Part shown: piece by piece, positions 1-6,716 of the stretch
How the letters are laid out: every line of letters begins with the position of its first letter
Numbering within the stretch: the stretch's first letter is position 1
Assembly (NCBI GenBank): GCA_036522155.1
Contig: DATDGI010000433.1
Coordinates: 1-9,488 of the forward strand
Direction of reading: 5' to 3'
Source of the DNA: UBA9676 sp036522155
Lineage (GTDB): Bacteria; Actinomycetota; Actinomycetes; Streptosporangiales; Streptosporangiaceae
Length of the DNA: 9,488 nucleotides
Translations under genes and position numbers: made by a program
Notes under the pieces: generated by a model
The model's input: only the letters and a program-made list of their open reading frames with translations
The model's database searches: none
Told to the model about the DNA's origin: nothing

Positions 1-1
1 G

Positions 2-463
2 GTCCGCGGGCAGCCCGGGCGCCGCCCGGGCGGGCCGCCATCGTCACCCCGGGCCCGGCCCGCCGCACCGGGGCCGCGAACCGCCGCGCCCGGGCTCCGG
101 GGCACGCGGCCCGGGCCGGGCGCCGTGGAGGTGCGTCCCTCCCGCACGCCGTTCGTCTTCCTCATCGTCGGGCTGCTCGGCGGCGGGCTGCTCTGCCTGC
201 TGCTGATCAACACGATCCTGGATACCGGCGCCTACCGGATCACCACCTTGCAGCAGCAGAACATCACGCTGGCCCAGCAGACGCAGGCGCTGCAGGCCCA
301 GATCGCCCACGAGGAGTCGCCCTCGGTGCTGGCGGCCCGGGCCACGCAGCTCGGCATGACCGAGCCCGGCCTGCTGCACTTCCTCGACCTGAAGAAGCGC
401 CGGATCGAGAACGAGCCCCGGCGCATGGCCGGTATCCCGCCCATACCCGGATACACGCCGTGA
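2..463 (+). CDS. ftsL: Septal protein FtsL (5' end open at window edge)
   Basis: Small bitopic division protein that with FtsQ/FtsB-type partners recruits and activates the FtsW-FtsI septal synthase at the membrane. Seen: counting from GTG 125, one transmembrane segment at about residues 8-31 (TPFVFLIVGLLGGG...), then a Gln-rich coiled coil at about 38-65 (heptad-like 'LQQQNITLAQQTQALQAQIA'), then the typical FtsL ending with 'AARATQLGM', and a basic C-terminus. The frame stays open upstream to base 2, with no stop and no start codon between 2 and 125. That part encodes a Pro/Arg/Gly/Ala-rich stretch like the disordered cytoplasmic tails of actinobacterial FtsL, and GTG 125 lacks a Shine-Dalgarno. 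I therefore take the true start to lie left of the window; GTG 125 (112 aa) is the alternative. The stop overlaps the ftsI start as GTGA. Family assignment rests on topology, coiled coil and position before ftsI, because FtsL is weakly conserved in sequence. Confidence 0.5.
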   Translation, partial: VRGQPGRRPGGPPSSPRARPAAPGPRTAAPGLRGTRPGPGAVEVRPSRTPFVFLIVGLLGGGLLCLLLINTILDTGAYRITTLQQQNITLAQQTQALQAQIAHEESPSVLAARATQLGMTEPGLLHFLDLKKRRIENEPRRMAGIPPIPGYTP

Positions 464-2571
464 CGCCACCGACGGGCGGCGGGCGGGACGGCCGGCAGCG
501 GCCCGGCGGCAGGGTACGCCCGCCGGCCGGACCCGGGTCCCGGCGGCCGGGAGCCGGCCGCATCCGGGAGGCAGGCCAGGGGGGAGGGCCGCCGCCGGAC
601 GGCAACGGGGCGACCGGCCGGGACCGCGTCCCGCCCCGCGGTGCCCGCCCCGAAGGCTCCCGGTCGGCCGCCAGTTCCGGCCGGGCCCGGCCCGGCGGTG
701 GCCGCCCGGGGAGAAGCAGCCCGGCCGGTGCGCGGCCCGGTCCCCGCCGCGGTGGCGGCGGCCGGCGTGGGCCGACCCGGGGCGGCGGTGTCCCGCGCGG
801 CAGCAGCCCCCTCCGGCGGCTGCGGGTCTGCCTGCTGTGTTTCGGCTTCGTGCTGTCGCTGATCGCGGGCCGGCTGATCCAGCTCCAGGGCCTGGACGGG
901 ACCACGTACCGGCAGCTGGCCGAGAACAACCGGCTGCACACCATCCCGGTGCCGGCCGAGCGCGGCACCATCACCGCCGCGGACGGCACCATCCTGGCGA
1001 TGACGGTGCAGACCGACACGGTCACCGCGGACCCGACCCAGATCACCGGGACCACCCCGGCCAAGACGGCGGCCCTGCGCGGGCAGGTCGCCACCGTGCT
1101 GGCCGGGCCGCTGGCCATGCCGTCCGGCACCATCCTGCACCTGCTCGACCATCCCAGCTCCGTCCACTACGTGCTGCTCGCGCGCGGGGTGTCCACCGCC
1201 GCGGCCCGCCGCATGACCGCCTCGCTGACCAAGCTCAACGCGGTCGGCGTCTACTTCAACCCGGGCTACACCCGCGTCTACCCCGGCGGTGACCTGGCCG
1301 CCAACCTGGTCGGCTTCACCAACACCAGCAGCGCGGGTGACCTGGCCGGGCAGGCCGGCATCGAGGAGTCGTTCAACCAGCTGCTGGCCGGCCGGGACGG
1401 TGAGGAAGAGGTGGAAACCGGCACCGACGGCCAGCCGATCCCGGTCGCCAGCGACTGGGTGCGGCCGATGGTGCCCGGCGGCGACGTCCGGCTGACCATC
1501 CTGTCCGGCCTCCAGTGGGCGGCGCAGCAGGCCTGCCAGCAGCAGGTCCGGGCAGTCCGGGCGGATACCTGCACGGTGGTGGTGATGCGCCCGCGCACCG
1601 GCCAGATTCTCGCCCTCGCCCAGTACCCCGGCTACCAGCCGTCGGATGTGACCAGCCTGGCCGCGACCCAGGACCTGCCGGTGTCCACGGTCTTCCCGCC
1701 CGGCAGCACGGCCAAGGTGATCACCGCCGCCGCGGCCCTGGAGCACGGCGGGCAGACGCCGATGAGCCCGTACACCGTGCCGGAACAGATCATGGTGGAC
1801 GGGTTCAGCTTCCGTGACGCCGAGGCGCACCCGACCGAGCGGCTCACCCTGGCCGGGATCGTCGCCCACTCCAGCAACGTCGGCATGGTCCAGGTCGTCC
1901 AGCACGTCAGCCCCTGGGTCCAGTACCGGTACTACCGGGCCTTCGGGGTCGGGGTGCCGACCGGGCTGCCGCTGCCCGGCACCAGCGACGGGCTCCTGGC
2001 CCCGCCGTCGAAGTGGTGGGGCGACCAGCGGTACACCCTCGCCTTCGGCCAGGGGGTGGCGGCGACCGCGGTGCAGATGGCCGGGGTGTACGCGACCATC
2101 GCCAACGGCGGGGTCCGGGTGCCCCCGTCGATTGTCGCCGGCACTACCGGGCCGGACGGCCGGTACGTCCCGGCCTCCCAGCCGCGTGGCCAGCGGGTGC
2201 TCAAGGCCAGCACCGCGCACCAGCTGATCTCGATCCTGCAGCAGGTGCCGATGCTGGACGCGACCCTGGCGCTGCAGCCGTGGGGGGAGATCCCCGGCTA
2301 CTCGGTCGCCTCCAAGACCGGCACGGCCCAGGTGTGGGATCAGCAGCAGCACTGCCTGTGCCAGTACGGGTCCAGCTACATCGGGATGGCCCCGGCCAGC
2401 GATCCGCAACTGGTGGTCGCGGTCAACATCCAGAACCCGCGTAAGGGCGACTACTTCGGCAACTACGTGGCCGGGCCGGTCTTCTACCGGGTCATGAAGT
2501 TCGCGCTGCAGGCGCTCAAGATCCCACCGGATCACGGCCGGCGGCCCAACGTCCGGCTCACCGCGCCGTGA
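460..2571 (+). CDS. ftsI: Septal peptidoglycan transpeptidase FtsI (class B PBP, PBP3)
   Basis: Cross-links septal peptidoglycan outside the membrane as partner of the glycosyltransferase FtsW. The protein is 703 aa. Residues 1-118 form a Lys-free, Arg/Gly/Pro-rich cytoplasmic tail, and a single membrane anchor lies at about 119-141. The pedestal/dimerisation domain follows, with 'ERGTI' at 167-171. The transpeptidase domain holds all three penicillin-binding motifs: STAK with the acylated Ser416 and Lys419, SSN at 471-473, and KTG at 619-621. The C-terminal 'KGDYFGNYVAGPVF' is typical of actinobacterial FtsI. No PASTA repeat is present. The GTG start overlaps the ftsL stop by four bases and has no clear Shine-Dalgarno, suggesting translational coupling. 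Odd points: the long RGG-like tail, and four extracytoplasmic cysteines (359, 371, 632, 634), two of them as 'CLC' just after KTG. The function call is firm; the exact N-terminus is less so. Confidence 0.5.
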   Translation: MTPPTGGGRDGRQRPGGRVRPPAGPGSRRPGAGRIREAGQGGGPPPDGNGATGRDRVPPRGARPEGSRSAASSGRARPGGGRPGRSSPAGARPGPRRGGGGRRGPTRGGGVPRGSSPLRRLRVCLLCFGFVLSLIAGRLIQLQGLDGTTYRQLAENNRLHTIPVPAERGTITAADGTILAMTVQTDTVTADPTQITGTTPAKTAALRGQVATVLAGPLAMPSGTILHLLDHPSSVHYVLLARGVSTAAARRMTASLTKLNAVGVYFNPGYTRVYPGGDLAANLVGFTNTSSAGDLAGQAGIEESFNQLLAGRDGEEEVETGTDGQPIPVASDWVRPMVPGGDVRLTILSGLQWAAQQACQQQVRAVRADTCTVVVMRPRTGQILALAQYPGYQPSDVTSLAATQDLPVSTVFPPGSTAKVITAAAALEHGGQTPMSPYTVPEQIMVDGFSFRDAEAHPTERLTLAGIVAHSSNVGMVQVVQHVSPWVQYRYYRAFGVGVPTGLPLPGTSDGLLAPPSKWWGDQRYTLAFGQGVAATAVQMAGVYATIANGGVRVPPSIVAGTTGPDGRYVPASQPRGQRVLKASTAHQLISILQQVPMLDATLALQPWGEIPGYSVASKTGTAQVWDQQQHCLCQYGSSYIGMAPASDPQLVVAVNIQNPRKGDYFGNYVAGPVFYRVMKFALQALKIPPDHGRRPNVRLTAP

Positions 2572-2574
2572 TCG

Positions 2575-2590
2575 GCGGTAGCCTCTGCGC
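2575..2590 (+). promoter_or_regulatory. Candidate leaderless promoter -10 element for murE
   Basis: In the 19-base gap before murE the hexamer TAGCCT (2579-2584) matches the actinobacterial -10 consensus TANNNT and sits six bases before the GTG at 2591. This is the spacing seen in leaderless actinobacterial transcripts, where transcription starts on the first codon. It also fits the absence of a good Shine-Dalgarno here. T and A are rare in this DNA, so a chance match at this spacing is unlikely but possible. No convincing -35 box is visible about 17 bases upstream. This is inference from sequence alone. Confidence 0.5.
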
Positions 2591-4231
2591 GTGCCTGCGG
2601 ATCTGCGTCCACATGGCAGCCGGGGACGCCCGCTGTCCGGGCTGGCCACCCTGCTCGGCATGGTCACGACCGGGCCGTCCGCCCAGCCGGCCGGGGCCGA
2701 CCCCTTCGCCGGCCCCGACGGGCCGCTGCTGGTGACCGGGGTGACCCACGACTCGCGCCGGGTGGAGCCGGGTGACCTGTACGCCGCGCTGCCGGGGGGC
2801 CAGTTCCACGGCGCACAGTTCTGCGGCCAGGCGGCCCGGGCGGGCGCGGTCGCGGTGCTCACCGATCCGGCCGGCCGGGACCGCGCGCAGGCGTGCGGCC
2901 TGCCGGTGTTCGTGGTCGCCGATCCCCGGGCCCGGCTGGGCGAGGTCGCGGACTGGGTCTACCGGCACCCGTCCGGTGACCTGCTGCTCATCGGGGTCAC
3001 CGGCACCAGTGGCAAGACGACCACCAGCTACCTGCTGGAAGCCGGGCTGCGGCGGGCGGGTCACCTGACCGGGCTGGCGGGCGGGGTGGAAACCCGGGCC
3101 GGGAACATCACCATCGAGAGCAAGCTGACCACCCCGGAGGCCACCGACCTGCAGGCGCTGTTCGCGGTCATGGCCGAGCACGGCGTCACGGCGGCGGCGA
3201 TGGAGGTGTCCAGCCACGCACTGGCGCTCGGCCGGGTGGCCGGCACCAGCTACGACGTGGCCGTGTTCACCAACCTGTCGCAGGACCACCTGGACTTCCA
3301 CGCCGATCTGGACGACTACTTCGCCGCCAAGGCGGCCCTGTTCACCCCGGCCTACTCCCGGCTGGCGGTGGTGAACATCGACGACCCCTACGGCCGGCGG
3401 CTGGCCCGGGCCGCGGCGGTGCCGGTCACCACGTTCTCCGCGGACGGCGATCCGGCCGCCGACTGGCAGGCCGCCGACATCCGCGGCGGGGCCGACGGCA
3501 GCGCGTTCCGCATCATCGGCCCGGGCGGGGTGGAGGCCGACGCGTCGGTCGCCCTGCCCGGCCGGTACAACGTCGCTAACGCGCTCGGCGCGGTGGTTGC
3601 CCTGGTGGAAGCCGGTGTCCACCTGGCGACGGCGGTCGCCGGGGTGGCCGCCTGCCCGGGCGTGCCGGGCCGGATGGAGCGAGTGGACGCAGGCCAGGAT
3701 TTCACCGTGCTGGTCGACTATTCTCACAAACCGGGCGCGGTGGAGGCGGTGCTCCAGGCGCTCCGGCCGGTCACCGGCGGACGGCTGTCCATCGTGCTCG
3801 GCTGCGGTGGCGACCGCGACCGGGCCAAGCGCCCGCTGATGGGTGCGGCCGCCGCCCAACTGGCCGACACCGCGATACTCACCAGCGACAACCCCCGCTC
3901 GGAGGATCCACTGGCGATACTGGCGGACATGCTGGCCGGGGTGCTCACCGTGCCGGAGCAGGAGCGGGCCCGCCTGATCATCGAGCCCGACCGGGCCGCT
4001 GCCATCGGCCTGGCCGTGGCCATGGCGGGCAAGGGCGACGTGGTCGTGGTCGCGGGCAAGGGCCATGAGCGCGGGCAGTACGTCGGTGACTCGGTGCTGC
4101 CGTTCGACGACCGGCAGGCGGCCGCCGCGGCCATCACCGCCCAGCTCGACCTGCGCGGCCAGCGCGACCAGCGGGACCTGCCTGGTCTTGAGGCGGACGG
4201 CCCGCTGCTGCCGTGGGAGACCGGGCCATGA
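2591..4231 (+). CDS. murE: UDP-MurNAc-tripeptide ligase MurE, meso-DAP adding
   Basis: Cytoplasmic ATP-dependent ligase that adds the third residue to UDP-MurNAc-L-Ala-D-Glu. The protein is 546 aa with three Mur ligase domains. The N-terminal UDP-binding domain has 'VTHDSRRVEPGDLYAALPG' (about 51-69). The ATP-binding domain has P-loop GTSGKTTT at 138-145, the substrate loop 'TTPEATDLQ' at 180-188, 'MEVSSHALALGRV', and 'DYFAAKAALF' whose Lys247 is the carbamoylated residue of the family. The C-terminal domain has DNPR at 433-436 ('TSDNPRSEDP'), the signature for meso-diaminopimelate rather than lysine, and 'AGKGHE'. It predicts a DAP-type wall. GTG 2591 gives the usual start shortly before 'RPLSGLATLLG'; no strong Shine-Dalgarno precedes it, and a leaderless start is possible. 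The C-terminus ends in a polar tail of about 25 residues. The stop overlaps the murF ATG (ATGA). Confidence 0.5.
   Translation: MPADLRPHGSRGRPLSGLATLLGMVTTGPSAQPAGADPFAGPDGPLLVTGVTHDSRRVEPGDLYAALPGGQFHGAQFCGQAARAGAVAVLTDPAGRDRAQACGLPVFVVADPRARLGEVADWVYRHPSGDLLLIGVTGTSGKTTTSYLLEAGLRRAGHLTGLAGGVETRAGNITIESKLTTPEATDLQALFAVMAEHGVTAAAMEVSSHALALGRVAGTSYDVAVFTNLSQDHLDFHADLDDYFAAKAALFTPAYSRLAVVNIDDPYGRRLARAAAVPVTTFSADGDPAADWQAADIRGGADGSAFRIIGPGGVEADASVALPGRYNVANALGAVVALVEAGVHLATAVAGVAACPGVPGRMERVDAGQDFTVLVDYSHKPGAVEAVLQALRPVTGGRLSIVLGCGGDRDRAKRPLMGAAAAQLADTAILTSDNPRSEDPLAILADMLAGVLTVPEQERARLIIEPDRAAAIGLAVAMAGKGDVVVVAGKGHERGQYVGDSVLPFDDRQAAAAAITAQLDLRGQRDQRDLPGLEADGPLLPWETGP
4215..4220 (+). promoter_or_regulatory. 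Ribosome binding site setting the murF start
   Basis: GGGAGA lies seven bases upstream of ATG 4228, inside the murE coding end. It favours ATG 4228 over the in-frame GTG at 4213, which would add five residues and has no comparable site upstream. Confidence 0.5.
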
Positions 4232-5613
4232 TCCCGCTCTCGCTGGCGGCCATCGCGCAGATCACCGGCGCCCAGCCGCACCTGGTGGCCGACCCGGGCG
4301 TGCCGGCCAGCAGCGTCGTCATCGACTCCCGCGCGGCCGGGCCCGGCGCGCTGTTCGCCGCCCTGCCCGGGCAGCGGGTGGACGGGCTCGACTTCGCGGC
4401 CGCCGCGGTCGCGGCCGGCGCGGTCGCGGTGCTGGCCACCCGCCGGGCCACGGTGCCGACCCTGGTCGTGCCGGACGTGCCGGCCGCGCTGGCCACACTG
4501 GCCAGCGCGGTGGTCGCCGCCCGGCCTGGGCTGACCATCGCCGGCATCACCGGCTCGGCGGGCAAGACCACCACCAAGGATCTGGCTGCCCAGCTGGTCG
4601 AGCAGCTCGGGCCGACCGTGTCCCCGTACGGGTCGTTCAACAACGAGATCGGCCACCCGCTGACCATCCTGCGGGTGGAGGCCGGCACCCAGTACCTGCT
4701 GCTCGAGCTGTCGGCGCGCGGATCCGGCCATATCACCCGGCAGTGCGAGATCGCGCCGCCATCGCTGGGGGTCGTGCTCTGCGTCGGCCACGCGCACACC
4801 GGTGAGTTCGGCGGCCTGGCGGAGGTGGCGCGGGCGAAGGCCGAACTCCCGGCCGCGCTGCCCGCCGGCGGGGTGGCGCTGCTCAACGCCGATGACCCCC
4901 GGGTGCTGGCCATGGCCGGCCAGACCGCCGCCCGGGTGGTCACCTTCGGCCTCGCGCCGCAGGCCACGGTGCGGGCGGACGCGGTCTCGCTCGACGAGCA
5001 GGGACGGCCGGGCTTCACGCTGATCACGCCGGATGGCTCGGCGCCGGTGCGGCTGCGGCTGGCCGGGGCGCACAACGTGACGAACGCGCTGGCCGCGGCG
5101 GCGCTGGCGGGCGAACTCGGGCTGGGCCTGCCGGTGGTGGCGGCCGGGCTGTCCGCCGCCACCGCCCGCAGCCGGTGGCGGATGGAGGTCACCGAGCGGC
5201 CGGACGGGGTGACCGTGATCAACGACGCCTACAACGCCAGCCCGGAGGCGATGGCGGCGGCGATCGGAACGCTGGCCAGCATGGCCCGGGGCCGGCGGGC
5301 CTTCGCTGTTCTCGGCGCCATGTACGAGCTGGGCGGTGAGTCACGCGGCTGGCACGAGGAGGCAGGCGCGCTGGCGGCCCGCGCGGGCGTGGCCGGCCTT
5401 ATCGTGGTCGGGGAGGACGCGCGGCCGATGCTGACCGGGGCCAAGAACGAAAGCTCCTGGCAGGGCGAGCTGCTGGCGGTGCCGGACACCGCCGGCGCGG
5501 TGGCCGCGCTGTCCGAACGGCTGGCGCCGGGCGACGTGGTGCTGGTCAAGGCGTCCCGGGCGGCCGGGCTGGAACGGGTCGCACTCGCCCTGACCGGGGA
5601 GGCCGGGCCGTGA
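4228..5613 (+). CDS. murF: UDP-MurNAc-pentapeptide synthetase MurF
   Basis: Cytoplasmic ATP-dependent ligase adding D-Ala-D-Ala to the UDP-MurNAc tripeptide, the last soluble step before MraY. The protein is 461 aa, normal for the family. Domain 1 has 'VIDSRAAGPGALFAALPG' (31-48). Domain 2 has P-loop GSAGKTTTK at 109-117, 'YGSFNNEIGHPLTILR' (134-149), and Lys204 in the catalytic-lysine position. Domain 3 has 'GAHNVTNALAAAA' (about 280-292) and 'INDAYNASPEAM' (331-342). Odd: several motifs that are usually well kept are altered. 'ELSARG' (160-165) stands for EMGARG, 'LCVGHAH' (184-190) for LNVGxAH, 'KAEL' for KGEL, 'NASPEA' for NANPxS, and 'LGAM' (362-365) for LG(E/D)M. The frame is intact and base usage matches its neighbours, so this is divergence rather than decay. 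It overlaps murE by ATGA and mraY by GTGA. The MurF call is strong; altered kinetics would be speculation. Confidence 0.5.
   Translation: MIPLSLAAIAQITGAQPHLVADPGVPASSVVIDSRAAGPGALFAALPGQRVDGLDFAAAAVAAGAVAVLATRRATVPTLVVPDVPAALATLASAVVAARPGLTIAGITGSAGKTTTKDLAAQLVEQLGPTVSPYGSFNNEIGHPLTILRVEAGTQYLLLELSARGSGHITRQCEIAPPSLGVVLCVGHAHTGEFGGLAEVARAKAELPAALPAGGVALLNADDPRVLAMAGQTAARVVTFGLAPQATVRADAVSLDEQGRPGFTLITPDGSAPVRLRLAGAHNVTNALAAAALAGELGLGLPVVAAGLSAATARSRWRMEVTERPDGVTVINDAYNASPEAMAAAIGTLASMARGRRAFAVLGAMYELGGESRGWHEEAGALAARAGVAGLIVVGEDARPMLTGAKNESSWQGELLAVPDTAGAVAALSERLAPGDVVLVKASRAAGLERVALALTGEAGP
5596..5602 (+). promoter_or_regulatory. Ribosome binding site of mraY
   Basis: GGGGAGG lies seven bases before the GTG at 5610, inside the murF 3' end. 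It is a strong site and supports the GTG start that overlaps the murF stop. Confidence 0.5.
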
Positions 5614-6671
5614 AGACCATCCTTGTCGCGGGCGGGATCTCGCTGCTGCTCGCCCTGTTCGGCACCCCCCTGGCGATCAGGGTCTTCACCCGGCGCGGCT
5701 ACGGCCAGGCCATCCGGGAGGACGGCCCGGCCGGGCACGTCACCAAGCGCGGCACCCCGACCATGGGCGGCACGGTGATCGTCATCGCCTCGCTGACCGG
5801 GTACTTCGTCGGCAACCTGGCCACCGGGCAGGCGCCCTCGATCTCCGGCCTGCTGGTGATGATGCTGATGGCCGGGCTGGGCGTGGTCGGGTTCATCGAC
5901 GACTTCATCAAGATCTACAAACAGCGCAGCCTGGGCCTGCGCAGCAGCGCCAAGCTGGCCGGCCAGGCGGTGGTCGGCGCGGTGTTCGCGGCGCTGGTGA
6001 TCATGCCCAGGTTCGCCGACGGATACGACCTCACGCCCGCCGACGCCCACCTGTCCCTGCTGCGCGACTACGGCCCCGCCCTCGGCCTCGCTCCCTGGGT
6101 GCTGTGGATCGTCATCCTCATCTCCGGCACGTCCAACGCGGTGAACCTCACCGACGGGCTGGACGGGCTGGCCACCGGCTCCGCCATCCTGGTGCTGGCC
6201 GCCTACGTGCTGATCGGGAACTGGCAGCTGCGCAACGACTGCACCAGCTTCCTGGCGCCGAGCTGCTACCAGGTCCGCGACCCGCTCGATCTGGCGGTGG
6301 TAGCGGCCGCCGTGCTCGGCGCGTGTTTCGGCTTCCTGTGGTGGAATGCCCCGCCGGCCCGGATTTTCATGGGCGACACCGGGTCGCTCGCGCTCGGCGG
6401 GGTGCTGGCCGGGCTGGCCGTGTGCACCAAGACCGCGATGCTGCTGGCGGTCCTGGGCGGCCTGTTCGTGGTGATCGCCCTGTCGGTGATCATCCAGGTG
6501 GGCTCGTTCAAGCTGACCGGCCGCCGGGTGTTCCGCATGGCGCCGCTACAGCATCACTTCGAGCTGCTCGGCTGGGCGGAAACGACCATCGTGATCAGGT
6601 TCTGGCTGATCTGCGGGCTGTTCGTCGCTCTCGGCCTCGGCATCTTCTACGTGGAGTGGATGCCCAAGTAG
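5610..6671 (+). CDS. mraY: Phospho-MurNAc-pentapeptide translocase MraY
   Basis: Integral membrane enzyme transferring phospho-MurNAc-pentapeptide from UDP to undecaprenyl (or decaprenyl) phosphate, giving lipid I. The protein is 353 aa, the usual length, with about ten hydrophobic segments. Family hallmarks in order: 'KRGTPTMGGT' (46-55), the Mg-binding 'DDF' with Asp97-Asp98, 'NLTDGLDGLA' (179-188), 'GDTGSLALGG' (255-264) with Asp256, and 'RMAPLQHHFELLGW' (309-322). The cytoplasmic 'TGRRVF' precedes the last motif. A short external loop with two cysteines (211, 219) precedes 'YQVRDPLDLAV'. GTG start with a strong Shine-Dalgarno, overlapping the murF stop by four bases. All catalytic motifs are standard, in contrast to MurF and FtsW beside it. 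In the usual gene order murD follows; here it does not. Confidence 0.5.
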   Translation: MKTILVAGGISLLLALFGTPLAIRVFTRRGYGQAIREDGPAGHVTKRGTPTMGGTVIVIASLTGYFVGNLATGQAPSISGLLVMMLMAGLGVVGFIDDFIKIYKQRSLGLRSSAKLAGQAVVGAVFAALVIMPRFADGYDLTPADAHLSLLRDYGPALGLAPWVLWIVILISGTSNAVNLTDGLDGLATGSAILVLAAYVLIGNWQLRNDCTSFLAPSCYQVRDPLDLAVVAAAVLGACFGFLWWNAPPARIFMGDTGSLALGGVLAGLAVCTKTAMLLAVLGGLFVVIALSVIIQVGSFKLTGRRVFRMAPLQHHFELLGWAETTIVIRFWLICGLFVALGLGIFYVEWMPK

Positions 6672-6694
6672 CGCGGCCGGGATCTGCCCGCGCG
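6672..6694. other. Small GC stem-loop after mraY
   Basis: CGCG (6672-6675) and CGGG (6678-6681) can pair with CCCG (6687-6690) and CGCG (6691-6694), leaving a two-base bulge and a five-base loop (ATCTG). No T-run follows, so it does not look like an intrinsic terminator. In DNA this GC-rich, such pairing is common by chance. It is noted because it sits in the only longer gap of the operon, where murD is expected. Confidence 0.5.
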
Positions 6695-6716
6695 ACACGC
6701 GCCCGATGTCCTCCGG

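Noticed and set aside
460..813. GC-rich repetitive tract at the ftsI 5' end as a tandem repeat or regulatory repeat
   Set aside because: The repetition is irregular and explained by Gly/Pro/Arg codons of the tail; no fixed repeat unit could be found.
232..2862. Very long open frame on the minus strand (876 codons) across ftsL, ftsI and the start of murE
   Set aside because: It is antisense to genes with clear motifs. The predicted protein is His/Arg/Gly/Pro-rich with no recognisable domain, as expected from shadow frames in high-GC coding DNA.
2558..5073. Long minus-strand open frames opposite murE and murF (about 500 and 450 codons)
   Set aside because: Low-complexity His/Arg/Gly-rich translations with no motif; they come from the GC-rich third positions of the sense genes.
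6672..6716. Intrinsic terminator between mraY and ftsW
   Set aside because: A small stem is possible, but there is no T-run and the downstream gene continues the same pathway in the same direction, so termination here is not supported.
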